Assembly (NCBI RefSeq): GCF_003935375.1
Contig: NZ_RHQM01000001.1
Span: forward strand, 248,001 to 312,000
Reading direction: 5' to 3'
Origin: Stutzerimonas xanthomarina
GTDB lineage: Bacteria > Pseudomonadota > Gammaproteobacteria > Pseudomonadales > Pseudomonadaceae
Length of the DNA stretch: 64,000 nt
Part shown: one piece after another, positions 17,910 through 27,088 of the stretch
Layout: the number at the start of each line of letters is the position of its first letter
Numbering within the stretch: position 1 is the first letter of the stretch
Notes under the pieces: model-generated
Database searches by the model: none
What the model saw: only the letters and a program-made list of their open reading frames with translations
Told to the model about the DNA's origin: nothing
Program-made: the position numbers and the translations under genes

Positions 17910-19046
17910 TCAGTCGTCGCGGCGCAGATTCGGCGGGATGGGCACATCATTCAAGGGGTCCGGCCGCCGCCCCTTGCCCGCGCGGTACTGGCGCAGCTGA
18001 TAGACGTACGCCAGTACCTGCGCCACTGCCAGGTAAAGGCCGGCGGGAATCTCCTGGTCCAGTTCGGTCGAGTAGTACACCGCCCGCGCCAGCGCCGGCG
18101 ACTCCAGCACCGTCACCTTGTGCTCCTGGGCGATTTCACGAATCTTCAGCGCGACGAAGTCGCCGCCCTTGGCCACCAGCCGGGGCGCACCGCCCTTGTC
18201 GCCGTCGTATTTCAGGGCGACGGCGAAGTGCGTCGGGTTGGTGATCACCACGTCTGCCTCGGGCACAGCCTGCATCATGCGCCGCTGCGCCGCCTCACGC
18301 TGCAGCTGGCGGATGCGTGACTTGACCTCCGGCTTGCCCTCGGAATCCTTGTACTCGTCCTTGACCTCCTGCTTGGTCATCATCAGCTTCTGCTTGTTGT
18401 CCCAGAGCTGGAACGGCACATCCACAGCCGCGATCAGGATCAAGCCGCAGGCCATCCAAAGGGCGCACCAGCCGACCACCTCGGCGCTGTGCATGATGGC
18501 CAGGTCCAACGGCTGCTTGGCGATGGACAGCAGATCGTCCTGATAGGCCGAAAGCACCAGCAACGCCACGCCGAGTACCACGAGAAACTTGCCCAGCGCC
18601 TTGAGCAGCTCGACCAGCGCCTTGGTGGAGAACATCCGCTTGAGCCCGGCAGCCGGATTCATCCGGCTCATCTTCGGCGCCATCGCCTTGGCCGAGAACA
18701 ACCAGCCACCCAGCGATACCGGGCCGACGATCGATGCGATCAGCAAGGCGATCAGCAGCGGCATGATCGCCTCCAGCGCAATTATGCCGCTGCCCATCAG
18801 CAGTCGTACCATGGAGCCTTCGTCGAGCAGCGTTTCCCGGCTCAGCTCGAAGGTACCCTGCATCATCGCCATCAGGCTCTGCGCCAGACCTGCGCCAGAC
18901 GCCAGCAGCCCGCCGATACCGCCCAGGGTCACTGCGACCGTGCTGAGCTCGCGGGAACGGGCCAACTGCCCTTTTTCGCGGGATTCGCGCAGGCGTTTCT
19001 CTGTGGGTTCCTCACTTTTGTCGGCGCCGCTTTCGCTCTCAGCCAT
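17910..19046 (-). CDS. flhB: Flagellar type III export switch protein FlhB
   Basis: A 378-residue export apparatus protein. The basic N-terminus (EEPTEKRLRESREKGQ) is typical. Four membrane helices span about residues 30-210, and the cytoplasmic domain holds the self-cleavage motif NPTH in DVVITNPTHFAVALKYD, where cleavage switches export from hook to filament proteins. ATG at 19046 behind GGAGG. It is the last gene of the fliL-fliR-flhB run; its 3' end converges with sodC. Confidence 0.97.
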   Translation of the reverse strand: MAESESGADKSEEPTEKRLRESREKGQLARSRELSTVAVTLGGIGGLLASGAGLAQSLMAMMQGTFELSRETLLDEGSMVRLLMGSGIIALEAIMPLLIALLIASIVGPVSLGGWLFSAKAMAPKMSRMNPAAGLKRMFSTKALVELLKALGKFLVVLGVALLVLSAYQDDLLSIAKQPLDLAIMHSAEVVGWCALWMACGLILIAAVDVPFQLWDNKQKLMMTKQEVKDEYKDSEGKPEVKSRIRQLQREAAQRRMMQAVPEADVVITNPTHFAVALKYDGDKGGAPRLVAKGGDFVALKIREIAQEHKVTVLESPALARAVYYSTELDQEIPAGLYLAVAQVLAYVYQLRQYRAGKGRRPDPLNDVPIPPNLRRDD

Positions 19047-19073
19047 GCGCGACCTCCGACCCTGCCACTCTCA

Positions 19074-19850
19074 TCAGCGCGCTCCCGCCAGTTCACGCAG
19101 CATGGCCAGCGCCTCGCTGACAAAAACCTGGTACTGCGCAAATATGTCCGCCATGCCGATCCAGACGATGATCAGGCCCAGCACCAGGGTCAACGGAAAG
19201 CCAATGGAGAAGATGTTCAATTGTGGCGCGGCCCGCGTCATCAGGCCGAACGCCAGGTTCACCACCAGCAGTGCGGTGATCGCAGGCAGCACCAGCAGCA
19301 ACCCGGCGCCCAAGACCCAACCCAGCTTGCCCGCCACCTCCCAGTAATGATTGGTCGACAGACCACCACCTACCGGCAGCGTCACGAAGCTCTCGGCAAG
19401 AATCTCCAGCACCACCAGATGACCGTTGACCGAGAGGAACAACAGGATCACCAGCATGTTGAAGAACTGACCGAGCACCGGCACCGAGATGCCGTTGGCA
19501 GGATCGACCATCGACGCGAAACCCAGGCCCATCTGCATGGCCAGCAACTGGCCGGACACGATGAATACGTGGAAGAAAAGCTGCAGGACGAACCCCAGCA
19601 TCACACCGATCACCAGCTGCTCGGCGATCAGCAGCAACGAGGCCAGGCTGAGCGACTCGACCACCGGCATGGGCGGCAACGTCGGCACCAGTACCAGGGC
19701 GATGGCCAGCGACAGGTAAAGCCGCACCCTCATCGGCACCAGCTGCGTACCGATCAGCGGCATGCTCATCAGCAAGGCGGCGATGCGGAACAGCGGTAGC
19801 AGGAACTGCCCTACCCAGCCGCCGATCTGCGCATTGCTCAGCTCAAGCAC
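19074..19850 (-). CDS. fliR: Flagellar export gate protein FliR
   Basis: A 258-residue hydrophobic protein with about six membrane helices, part of the FliPQR export pore. Typical family stretches are FRIAALLMSMPLIGTQLVPMRVRLYLSLAIA and VSGQLLAMQMGLGFASMVDPANG. The start codon is GTG at 19850, four bases after the fliQ stop. No better ATG fits. It is followed by flhB. Confidence 0.95.
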   Translation of the reverse strand: MLELSNAQIGGWVGQFLLPLFRIAALLMSMPLIGTQLVPMRVRLYLSLAIALVLVPTLPPMPVVESLSLASLLLIAEQLVIGVMLGFVLQLFFHVFIVSGQLLAMQMGLGFASMVDPANGISVPVLGQFFNMLVILLFLSVNGHLVVLEILAESFVTLPVGGGLSTNHYWEVAGKLGWVLGAGLLLVLPAITALLVVNLAFGLMTRAAPQLNIFSIGFPLTLVLGLIIVWIGMADIFAQYQVFVSEALAMLRELAGAR

Positions 19851-19854
19851 GCGC

Positions 19855-20124
19855 TTACCCGATCAGCAACGGAATGTTCTGGACGAGGTTCTGGGTGTAC
19901 TCCATCAGCTCGCGCACCAGCCATGGCCCAGCCCAGATCAGCGTCAGCAGCATCACCAGCAGGCGCGGCAGGAAGCTCAGGGTTTGCTCGTTGATCTGCG
20001 TCGCGGCCTGGAACATCGCCACCACCAGGCCGACCAGCAGGCTTGGCACCACCAGCACGCCGACGATCATCGCCGTCATCCACAACCCTTCGCGAAACAG
20101 GTCCACCGCTACTTCTGGAGTCAT
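19855..20124 (-). CDS. fliQ: Flagellar export gate protein FliQ
   Basis: An 89-residue protein with two membrane helices (WMTAMIVGVLVVPSLLVGLVVAMFQ and LVMLLTLIWAGPWLVRELM) separated by the conserved AATQINEQTLSF turn. It is part of the FliPQR pore. ATG at 20124 with AGGAA upstream. It is positioned between fliP and fliR. Confidence 0.96.
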   Translation of the reverse strand: MTPEVAVDLFREGLWMTAMIVGVLVVPSLLVGLVVAMFQAATQINEQTLSFLPRLLVMLLTLIWAGPWLVRELMEYTQNLVQNIPLLIG

Positions 20125-20135
20125 ATGCGTGGTTC

Positions 20136-20912
20136 CTAAAGCGTGCCGAAGCTACCGGCCAGCGTGCCGATGATCAGACCCCAGCCGTCCACCAGCACGA
20201 ACAGCATGATCTTGAACGGCAACGAGATGATCAGCGGCGACAGCATCATCATGCCCATCGCCATGAGCACGCTGGCCACCACCATGTCGATGATCAGGAA
20301 GGGAATGAAGATCATGAAGCCGATCTGGAACGCCGTCTTCAGCTCGGAGGTGACGAATGCCGGCACCAGGATGGTCATCGGTGCAGCTTCCGGCGATGCG
20401 ATATCGGTGCGTCGTGACAGCCTGACGAACAGCTCCAGATCGCTCTCGCGGGTCTGCGCCAGCATGAAGCCCTTGAGCGGCACCTCGGCCCGGGCGATCG
20501 CTTCCTGCGCCGGGATCTGCTCGCTGAGATAAGGCTGAAGCGCTTCCTGGTTAATCCGCTCGAACACCGGCGCCATGATGAATAGCGTGAGGAACAGGGT
20601 CAGACCGATGAGGATCTGGTTCGACGGTGTCTGCTGCAGGCCAAGCGCCTGACGCAGGATGGAAAACACGATGATGATGCGGGTGAAGCTGGTCATCAGC
20701 ATGACGAACGCCGGAATGAAGCTCAGCGCCGTCATGATCAGCAGAATCTGCAGGCTGACCGAGTATTCCTGCTGCCCTTCCGCGTCGGTGGTCAGAGTGA
20801 TCGCCGGAATCGAGAGCGGGTTGTTTCCCTGGGCCAGGATGCCAGAAGGCTCCTGCGCCATGGCGAGCGGGCCGAGCAACATCAGCGCGACCACCAGCAG
20901 AATGCGCAACAT
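20136..20912 (-). CDS. fliP: Flagellar export gate protein FliP
   Basis: A 258-residue export pore subunit. An N-terminal signal sequence ([18 protein letters not shown]) is followed by four membrane helices; [34 protein letters not shown] and the C-terminal [25 protein letters not shown] are strongly conserved. The ATG at 20912 overlaps the fliO stop (TGATG); a TTG one codon earlier is unlikely. Confidence 0.96.
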   Translation of the reverse strand: MLRILLVVALMLLGPLAMAQEPSGILAQGNNPLSIPAITLTTDAEGQQEYSVSLQILLIMTALSFIPAFVMLMTSFTRIIIVFSILRQALGLQQTPSNQILIGLTLFLTLFIMAPVFERINQEALQPYLSEQIPAQEAIARAEVPLKGFMLAQTRESDLELFVRLSRRTDIASPEAAPMTILVPAFVTSELKTAFQIGFMIFIPFLIIDMVVASVLMAMGMMMLSPLIISLPFKIMLFVLVDGWGLIIGTLAGSFGTL

Positions 20913-21331
20913 CAAGGCTTGTCCTTGTGGTCCTTGCCGAGCAGCTCCATCAGACGCTGGGCGAATTCAGGGTTGGCCGGCTCGGCGTCCGGCAGGTGCA
21001 CTGGCTCCTGCATCACGTGCAGTGGCGTGATGCGGCCGCCACTGAGGCCGATCAGAATCTGCTCGCCGCCGACCTGGACCAGCACCAGCCGCTCGCGCGG
21101 CCCCAGCGCCTGGGTGGAGATCAGCTTGATCACCTGGGTGCCGCGCGGGTTCAACTGCTGAACCCGACGCAGCAGCCATGCGAGCAGGAAGATCAGTCCG
21201 ATCACCAGCAACAGGCCGAGCATCAGCTTGCTCAGCTGCGCGCCCATGCCGGCGCTGCTCATGCTGGCTGCCGGCTCCGCGGCGAAGGCTGGCAGCGCGA
21301 CGAACGCCGTCAGGAATGCGAGCGCGCGCAT
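20912..21331 (-). CDS. fliO: Flagellar biosynthesis protein FliO
   Basis: A 139-residue protein. It has an N-terminal hydrophobic leader, a membrane helix at about residues 34-52 ([19 protein letters not shown]) and a cytoplasmic domain with [31 protein letters not shown], the FliO/MopB signature. It assists assembly of the FliP ring. It starts one base after the fliN stop and overlaps fliP by one base. Confidence 0.93.
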   Translation of the reverse strand: MRALAFLTAFVALPAFAAEPAASMSSAGMGAQLSKLMLGLLLVIGLIFLLAWLLRRVQQLNPRGTQVIKLISTQALGPRERLVLVQVGGEQILIGLSGGRITPLHVMQEPVHLPDAEPANPEFAQRLMELLGKDHKDKP

Positions 21332-21332
21332 G

Positions 21333-21806
21333 TCAGCGCAGCTTCTTGATACGTTCGGTCGGGCTGATCACATCGGTCAGCCGGATGCCAAACTTCTCGT
21401 TGACCACCACTACCTCGCCATGGGCGATGAGGGTGCCGTTGACCAACACGTCCAGCGGTTCGCCGGCCAGACGATCAAGCTCCACCACCGAGCCCTGGTT
21501 GAGCTGCAGCAGGTTGCGGATGCTGATTTCGGTACTGCCGACCTCCATCGAGATGGAAACCGGGATGTCGAGGATCACATCCAGGTTCGGGCCGTCCAGC
21601 CCCAGCTGCACGCCATTGGACTTGGGTGCGCTGGCGAAATCCTCCAGCGGTGCGCGCGGAGCGGCCGGGGCGGCTGCTTCCGGGCCCTGATTCAGCAGCG
21701 CATCGATGTCGTCCTGGCTGGCGTCGCCGGCTTCGGCCAGCGCTGCAGCCCATTCATCGGCCAGCGCCTGTTCCTCGGGGGAGGTGTTGTCGTGTTCGTC
21801 TGCCAT
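21333..21806 (-). CDS. fliN: Flagellar motor switch protein FliN
   Basis: A 157-residue switch protein. The C-terminal SpoA domain (about 85-155) contains VILDIPVSISMEVGSTEISIRNLLQLNQGSVVELDRLAGEPLDVLVNG and ends in VVNEKFGIRLTDVISP. The N-terminal extension is acidic and has QDDIDALLNQG at 31-41, which resembles the FliM CheY-binding peptide. The start at 21806 follows GAGGATTAGCG. It lies downstream of fliM. Confidence 0.96.
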   Translation of the reverse strand: MADEHDNTSPEEQALADEWAAALAEAGDASQDDIDALLNQGPEAAAPAAPRAPLEDFASAPKSNGVQLGLDGPNLDVILDIPVSISMEVGSTEISIRNLLQLNQGSVVELDRLAGEPLDVLVNGTLIAHGEVVVVNEKFGIRLTDVISPTERIKKLR

Positions 21807-21846
21807 CGCTAATCCTCGATCGGCTCGAATTGAGTAAAGGGCTGGC

Positions 21847-22818
21847 TCAGCGTGGGCGGACCACGGGCTCCAGCACCTGCAATGCCAGGTTGCCTTTGTG
21901 GGCACCCAGCTTGACCTTGAAGGACGGCATGCCATTGGCACGCATGATCATGTCTTCTGGCATTTCCACCGGGATCACGTCGCCCGGCTGCATGTTCAGA
22001 ATGTCGCGCAATTTCAGTTGCCGCCTGACGACAGTCGCGCCGAGCGGAACGTTGACGTCGAGAATGTCTTCGCGCAGCGCCTTGACCCAACGCTCATCCT
22101 GGTCACTGACGTCCGACTGGAAGCCGGCATCCAGCATCTCGCGGATCGGCTCGATCATCGAATAGGGCATGGTCACGTGCAGGTCGCCGCCGCCGCTGTC
22201 CAGTTCGATGTGGAAGGTGGAAACCACCACCACTTCGCTGGGACTGACGATGTTGGCCAGGGCCGGATTCACTTCCGAGTTGACGTACTCGAAGTTGACG
22301 TCCAGCACCGCGTGCCAGGCTTCCTTGAGATCGGTGAAGGCCTGATCGAGCACCATGCGTACGACTCGCAACTCGGTCGGGGTGAACTCGCGCCCCTCTA
22401 TCTTGGCGTGGCGACCGTCGCCGCCGAAGAAGTTGTCCACCAGCTTGAACACCAGCTTGGCGTCGAGAATGAACAGCGCGGTGCCACGCAGCGGCTTCAT
22501 CTTCACCAGATTGAGGCTGGTGGGTACGTACAGCGAATGCACGTACTCGCCGAACTTCATCACCTGAACGCCACCCACCGATACATCGGCCGAGCGACGC
22601 AGCAGGTTGAACATGCTGATGCGGGTGTAACGGGCGAAACGCTCGTTGATCATTTCCAGGGTGGGCATGCGCCCGCGAACGATGCGGTCCTGACTGGTCA
22701 GGTCATAGCTCTTGATGGATCCCGGCTCGGAATCGCTTTCGGTATCCACCAGACCGTCGTCGACCCCGTGCAGGAGCGCATCGATCTCGTCTTGCGAGAG
22801 CAGGTCTTGAACAGCCAT
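21847..22818 (-). CDS. fliM: Flagellar motor switch protein FliM
   Basis: A 323-residue C-ring protein that binds CheY-P and sets rotation direction. The N-terminal CheY-binding peptide is at residues 6-18 (LLSQDEIDALLHG), the middle CheC-like domain includes FARYTRISMFNLLRRSADV and the C-terminal SpoA domain ends the protein. The start at 22818 (MAVQDLLSQ) gives the usual Pseudomonas length. It lies between fliL and fliN. Confidence 0.97.
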   Translation of the reverse strand: MAVQDLLSQDEIDALLHGVDDGLVDTESDSEPGSIKSYDLTSQDRIVRGRMPTLEMINERFARYTRISMFNLLRRSADVSVGGVQVMKFGEYVHSLYVPTSLNLVKMKPLRGTALFILDAKLVFKLVDNFFGGDGRHAKIEGREFTPTELRVVRMVLDQAFTDLKEAWHAVLDVNFEYVNSEVNPALANIVSPSEVVVVSTFHIELDSGGGDLHVTMPYSMIEPIREMLDAGFQSDVSDQDERWVKALREDILDVNVPLGATVVRRQLKLRDILNMQPGDVIPVEMPEDMIMRANGMPSFKVKLGAHKGNLALQVLEPVVRPR

Positions 22819-22831
22819 CTGCGGCAGCCTT

Positions 22832-23365
22832 CTATTGCAATACGAAGTTGGTGAAAAGCACTTGCTCGACGGCAAGCTTGCCAATTTCCTTCTGCGCCAG
22901 TTCCTGCACGCTGGCAGTCGCCTGCTGACGCAGCATTTCCTTGCCCACGGGCGTTTTCAACGCCTCGAAGTCCTGACTGGAGAACAGCATGACCAGTCGG
23001 TTGCGCAACAACGGCATATGCACTTTCAGTGCATCCAGCGCAGCCTGATCACGCGACATCAATGCAATGCTGACCTGCATGTAACGCTGGCGCCCCTTGT
23101 TGCTGAAATTGACCACGAAGGCCGGCATCAGGACTTCATAGATCGCCGGCTGCTTGCCGGAGGCAGTGGTCGCGGCCTCTTCGGCCTTGTCGTCACCGAG
23201 GTCGCCGCCCTTGTTCATGAAGTAAAGCGTACCGCCGATGGAAAGCCCTACGGCCACCAACATGGCGACCACTATCACCAGGATGAGTTTCAGCTTTCCC
23301 TTGCCTGCCGGTTCCGCTTCCGGCCCGGTTGGCGGCACTGTCGGTGGAGCCTGTTTCTTAGCCAT
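22832..23365 (-). CDS. fliL: Flagellar basal body-associated protein FliL
   Basis: A 177-residue inner-membrane protein. It has a Pro-rich cytoplasmic N-terminus, one membrane helix at about residues 25-48 (KLKLILVIVVAMLVAVGLSIGGTLYF) and a periplasmic domain with VVNFSNKGRQRYMQVSIALM and the family C-terminal VLFTNFVLQ. It associates with stators and the basal body. It is the first gene after a sigma-54 site, so it probably leads the fliLMNOPQR-flhB operon. Confidence 0.95.
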   Translation of the reverse strand: MAKKQAPPTVPPTGPEAEPAGKGKLKLILVIVVAMLVAVGLSIGGTLYFMNKGGDLGDDKAEEAATTASGKQPAIYEVLMPAFVVNFSNKGRQRYMQVSIALMSRDQAALDALKVHMPLLRNRLVMLFSSQDFEALKTPVGKEMLRQQATASVQELAQKEIGKLAVEQVLFTNFVLQ

Positions 23366-23415
23366 GCCAAATATCCGTCATCAACAGCGTTCGATTCTGA
23401 TTTCAGGAGTTAGGA

Positions 23416-23430
23416 GCAACAGCTGTGCCA
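23416..23430 (-). promoter_or_regulatory. Sigma-54 promoter for the fliLMNOPQR-flhB operon
   Basis: The minus strand reads TGGCAC-AGCTG-TTGC, an exact -24/-12 match to the RpoN consensus, about 50 bases upstream of the fliL ATG. The 246-base gap between fliK and fliL holds nothing else that I recognise. Confidence 0.85.
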
Positions 23431-23611
23431 ACGTCAATGCACGCCGGTACGGCGCAGCGCCTCGGGCTCCAGGCAGTGCGCTCACAAGGTATCAGGAAAA
23501 GGATGGAGATAACGCCTGGATAGGCGGCGCGAAAGCGATTGCAGCGACGGGCGGCAGAAAACCGGCGCGCACCTGAACGGCGGCGCCGGATTATCCCTCA
23601 AAGCGGATGGC

Positions 23612-24850
23612 TCAGGCGTAGTAGTCGACGAGTCCGCGGTCACCGGCGGTACGACTGGAGGCGATTTCCGTCACGCCGAGCTCCACCTCATCGCCTGCCA
23701 GATCGCCCTCACCCGACGCTCCACCCCGCGAGGAGCCACCATCGGCTCCGCCTTGCCAGCCACGCGCCAGCGACTGATCGGATACGTTCACGTCCATCAG
23801 GTTCATGCCCTGCTGGGTGAACATTTCCCGTAGTCGCTGCATCTGCCCTTCCAGCGCGTCGCGCACCCCCGCATGCGGGCTGAGGAAGGTCACCTGCGCC
23901 TGATCCTTGGTCAGGTCGATACGCACTTCCATACGACCGAGTTCAGCCGGATCGAGTTGGATTTCCGCCGACTTGAGATTCTGGCTGGACAGCCACATCA
24001 CGCGGTCGACGACCGCCTCGCTCCAGCCGGACTGCTGCATCTGTACCGGTTGACCCGGCACCAGTTGCGGACGCTGCGATTGCTGCACCTGCTGAGCGAT
24101 GGCCTGGCTCAAGGGGTTGAGGCGTCCCGCAGCCAGTTCGCTGGCGCTGGCACGACTCTCCTTTGGCGCCTCCACGCTTTCCAGCAGGTCCTTGGTCAGC
24201 AATTCCACATCGAGCTCTTCGCCCTCACCCGCGTCCTGACTCGCCAGCAACGCGCTGGCAAAGCCATCGTCAGCCGAGGCCTTCGCCTGCGCATCGGTCA
24301 GCGGGTTCTGCAATTGCTGCTGGGCCGTCTTCTGCATGGCTGCCGGGGTTTCGGTCAGCGTACGCATGCCGGCCAGTGTTGCTTCGTCCGCATCGACAGC
24401 CTCATCGCCGGCGATGCCGGCAGCGGCCGTCGGCAGCCCCGGAAGCAGGGAGACAGCATCGACCTCGGTTTCAGGCTGGGCTTCGGACTCCGCCACGAAC
24501 TGCGTGCCAAGACCAAGCAGCAGCATTGGATCGAGCTCCGCCTCCGGAATGTCCTCAGCCGGCGTTTCGGGAGGCAAGGTATTGCCGCTTTCGGCAACCG
24601 CCGGCTTCTCGTCGGTGGTCGCCTCCGCCGTTTCCTGCTCGCGCTTGTCCTCGACCGGCTTGTCGCGGCTGGCCTCGTTGCGCACCGGGCGCTCGGCTGG
24701 TTTCGTCTGGCGCTCCTTGGCGTAGACATCGGAGAAGCTGGCGCTGCCGCTGTCTCGCCCTTCGCGCGGTGCTTCTGGCGCTTTGGCCGCCGCTTTGGGA
24801 CGTGCGTCGACGGATGGGGATCTAAGCAACAGGTCGGGGGAAACAGCCAT
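23612..24850 (-). CDS. fliK: Flagellar hook-length control protein FliK
   Basis: A 412-residue ruler protein that sets hook length and triggers the FlhB specificity switch. The first two-thirds are acidic, Ala/Pro/Glu-rich and of low complexity. The conserved C-terminal domain (about 265-375) has QNLKSAEIQLDPAELGRMEVRIDL, DQAQVTFLSPHAGVRDALE and LREMFTQQGMNLMDVNVSD. A sigma-54 site lies 40-54 bases upstream of the ATG. It lies between hptB and fliL. Confidence 0.95.
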   Translation of the reverse strand: MAVSPDLLLRSPSVDARPKAAAKAPEAPREGRDSGSASFSDVYAKERQTKPAERPVRNEASRDKPVEDKREQETAEATTDEKPAVAESGNTLPPETPAEDIPEAELDPMLLLGLGTQFVAESEAQPETEVDAVSLLPGLPTAAAGIAGDEAVDADEATLAGMRTLTETPAAMQKTAQQQLQNPLTDAQAKASADDGFASALLASQDAGEGEELDVELLTKDLLESVEAPKESRASASELAAGRLNPLSQAIAQQVQQSQRPQLVPGQPVQMQQSGWSEAVVDRVMWLSSQNLKSAEIQLDPAELGRMEVRIDLTKDQAQVTFLSPHAGVRDALEGQMQRLREMFTQQGMNLMDVNVSDQSLARGWQGGADGGSSRGGASGEGDLAGDEVELGVTEIASSRTAGDRGLVDYYA

Positions 24851-24889
24851 GAGGTCATTCCGCTACGGATGGATCGTGGCGGAAGCAGA

Positions 24890-24904
24890 GCAAGTTCCGG
24901 GCCA
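24890..24904 (-). promoter_or_regulatory. Sigma-54 promoter for fliK
   Basis: The minus strand reads TGGCCC-GGAAC-TTGC followed by T. The invariant GG and GC are correctly spaced, with one mismatch to TGGCAC. It lies about 40 bases upstream of the fliK ATG. Confidence 0.72.
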
Positions 24905-25016
24905 GCGGCATGAATGCCGGAAAAACGCCGGGGAAGCGCGCTGACATGAACAGAAACGACGGCCCGGCGGCAGCGGCTCTGCTGTTAGAGGGCACCGGCG
25001 TCAGAGATTTGGCCAC

Positions 25017-25367
25017 TCAGCCGTGGCGCTGGCGCTCGGCGCGGAACAGAATGCCGACGATGGCGAACTCCCGCTCGATGGATTCGATGAGCGCCGGGGC
25101 CTGGGCGAGGTTCTCCTCCCGAGCGGCACTCTCGAGCTCCTGGCAGAGGTCGGCCAGCAGCGTCGCGCCCATGTTGCTGCAGCTGCCTTTGAAGCTGTGC
25201 GCAGCACGCCGCAAGGTTTCAGACTGGTCGGCGAGACAGGCCTGGCGGAGCAGCCGAACGCGCTCCTCGGAGTCGGCAAGAAAGGTATCCAGCAGCGCCG
25301 GATACTCACTCTCCATCACGTCCTGCAGCGTGGTCAGCACGGCGCTGTCGAGATGAGTGTTGGACAC
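25017..25367 (-). CDS. hptB: Histidine phosphotransfer protein HptB
   Basis: A 116-residue single HPt domain. The phosphoaccepting His is H57 in RRAAHSFKGSCSNMGA, the standard HPt motif. In P. aeruginosa HptB relays phosphate from several hybrid kinases to the HsbR regulator and so influences swarming and biofilm through HsbA and small RNAs. The start is GTG at 25367 behind AGGGG. It lies directly downstream of hsbR, which supports the call. Confidence 0.92.
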   Translation of the reverse strand: MSNTHLDSAVLTTLQDVMESEYPALLDTFLADSEERVRLLRQACLADQSETLRRAAHSFKGSCSNMGATLLADLCQELESAAREENLAQAPALIESIEREFAIVGILFRAERQRHG

Positions 25368-25449
25368 CGGTACACCCCTGAGTGAAAGCGGACGATTATG
25401 CCTCAGCCTGCCAGGCGAACTCCACGCTCAGCCCGCGCCCATCCGACTG

Positions 25450-27087
25450 TCAGTCGAATCGGTCGCTCAACTGGCGCACCAGATGCAAGCCGCGCCCACT
25501 GAAGCGGTCGCTGCCAAACTGCGCCTGCAACGCGCGCGACACGTCGAAGCCCGAGCCGCTGTCGCTGATGCCGATGCGCAGGCGCCCTCCATGCGGGGAG
25601 GTCTTGATGTTCAGCTGCAGATGCACATGACCGTCGACCAACGCCTGCAGGCGTTGCTGGCGTAAGTCGTAGTAATGCTTGAAACCGTCGGCATCACACT
25701 TGAGGCTCGAATCGAGGCCGAGCACGCCATGCTCCAGGGCATTGGAATAGAGCTCGCCCAACACGGTGTAGATCTCACCGACACGCGAGCGCAACTGATT
25801 GACCTGCAGCAGGATCTGCAGCAACGAAGGCAATGGATTGCCGCTGCGCAGGCTGTCGGCACGCAGCTCGAGCCGAATCGACCAGTCCATCGGCCGTGAG
25901 CGGTGCGCGGTGGCCGGGGCAATCGACGGCATCGTGATCACCTCCGGGCTGACTACGACCTCGACCAGGCTCAGGTCGTCGTGCTGCTGGCCGTGGAAAT
26001 CCAGCAGCGCCTGCTCGATCTCGTCGAACAGCCGTGCCGGATCGTCGTTGGCGTCCAGCACGGCGAGCAGGCGCTGCTCGCCGAACAGCTCGTCATTGGC
26101 ATTGCGACTCTCGACCACGCCGTCGGACAGCAGCAACAGCCGGTCGCCGGGGACCAAGGGGTAATGCTCGAACTTGTCGTCCAGCGCCGCCGGGGAGACG
26201 ACACCAAGCGGCAGGTGACGGGATGCCAGGACCGTGCGCCGGCCGGCCGCTCCGATCAGGTAACCGTCGGGCAAACCGCCGTTCCACACCCGCAGGCTGC
26301 CCTGTTTGGGATCGATATCGAGCAGCGTCGCGCAGCAGAACATTTCCACCGGGAGGATCTGTTTGAGCTTGGCATTCATCTCGCGAAGGATGTCGGTGCT
26401 CGAATAGCCTTTCGCCGCCATCCCGTAAAAGGTTTCCGCCAGCGGCATGGCCCCGATCGCGGCGGGCAGCCCGTGGCCGGTGAAATCGCCGAGCAGGACA
26501 AACATCTGCCCCGCCGGGGCCTGCGCCGCCAGCAGCAGGTCGCCGTTGAACAGCGCCTGCGGCGACTGGCGGAAGCGGATGGTGGGCGCGCTCAGGCAAC
26601 CAGCATGTGCGACTTTGTCGAAGATCGCCTTGGCGGCCCGATGTTCGTCGAGCAGCTGCTGATTGCGCCTGGCGATCAGGTCGCGCTGCTCGAGCACGGT
26701 CGCCTGCAGGCGGCGCAGGCGATGCATGGCCTGGATCTTGGCTTCGAGAATGATCGGGTTGTAAGGCTTGGCGATGAAGTCGTCGCCGCCGGCCTCGAGG
26801 CAACTGACCAGCGCTTCGTGCTCGGTCAGCGAGGTGAGAAAGATGATCGGGACCAGCTCGTCCCCGGCCAGTTGCTTGATGCGCCGCGCCGCCTCGAAGC
26901 CATCCATCACCGGCATCAGCGCGTCCATCAGCACCAGCTGCGGCCGCTCCTCCTGAAACAGCTCGACCGCCTCCTGCCCATCGGCCGCCGTCAGCACTCG
27001 GTGGCCCTGCTTGGCAACGATGGTGGAAAGCAGCATCCGATCGACCGGGCTGTCCTCGGCGATCAGGATCGACAGCCGCATGGGCAT
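25450..27087 (-). CDS. hsbR: Response regulator with PP2C phosphatase and anti-sigma kinase domains (HsbR)
   Basis: A 545-residue three-domain protein. Receiver at about 1-125 with D12 and phosphoacceptor D55 (LVLMDALMPVMDG); a SpoIIE/PP2C phosphatase at about 165-380 with QMFVLLGDFTGHGLPAAIG and DRLLLLSDGVVESRNAND; and a C-terminal RsbW-like ATPase at about 405-545 with LGELYSNALEHGVLGLDS and ISDSGSGFDV. It is the partner-switching output of HptB that phosphorylates or dephosphorylates HsbA. ATG at 27087, one base after the hsbA stop. Confidence 0.93.
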   Translation of the reverse strand: MPMRLSILIAEDSPVDRMLLSTIVAKQGHRVLTAADGQEAVELFQEERPQLVLMDALMPVMDGFEAARRIKQLAGDELVPIIFLTSLTEHEALVSCLEAGGDDFIAKPYNPIILEAKIQAMHRLRRLQATVLEQRDLIARRNQQLLDEHRAAKAIFDKVAHAGCLSAPTIRFRQSPQALFNGDLLLAAQAPAGQMFVLLGDFTGHGLPAAIGAMPLAETFYGMAAKGYSSTDILREMNAKLKQILPVEMFCCATLLDIDPKQGSLRVWNGGLPDGYLIGAAGRRTVLASRHLPLGVVSPAALDDKFEHYPLVPGDRLLLLSDGVVESRNANDELFGEQRLLAVLDANDDPARLFDEIEQALLDFHGQQHDDLSLVEVVVSPEVITMPSIAPATAHRSRPMDWSIRLELRADSLRSGNPLPSLLQILLQVNQLRSRVGEIYTVLGELYSNALEHGVLGLDSSLKCDADGFKHYYDLRQQRLQALVDGHVHLQLNIKTSPHGGRLRIGISDSGSGFDVSRALQAQFGSDRFSGRGLHLVRQLSDRFD

Positions 27088-27088
27088 G

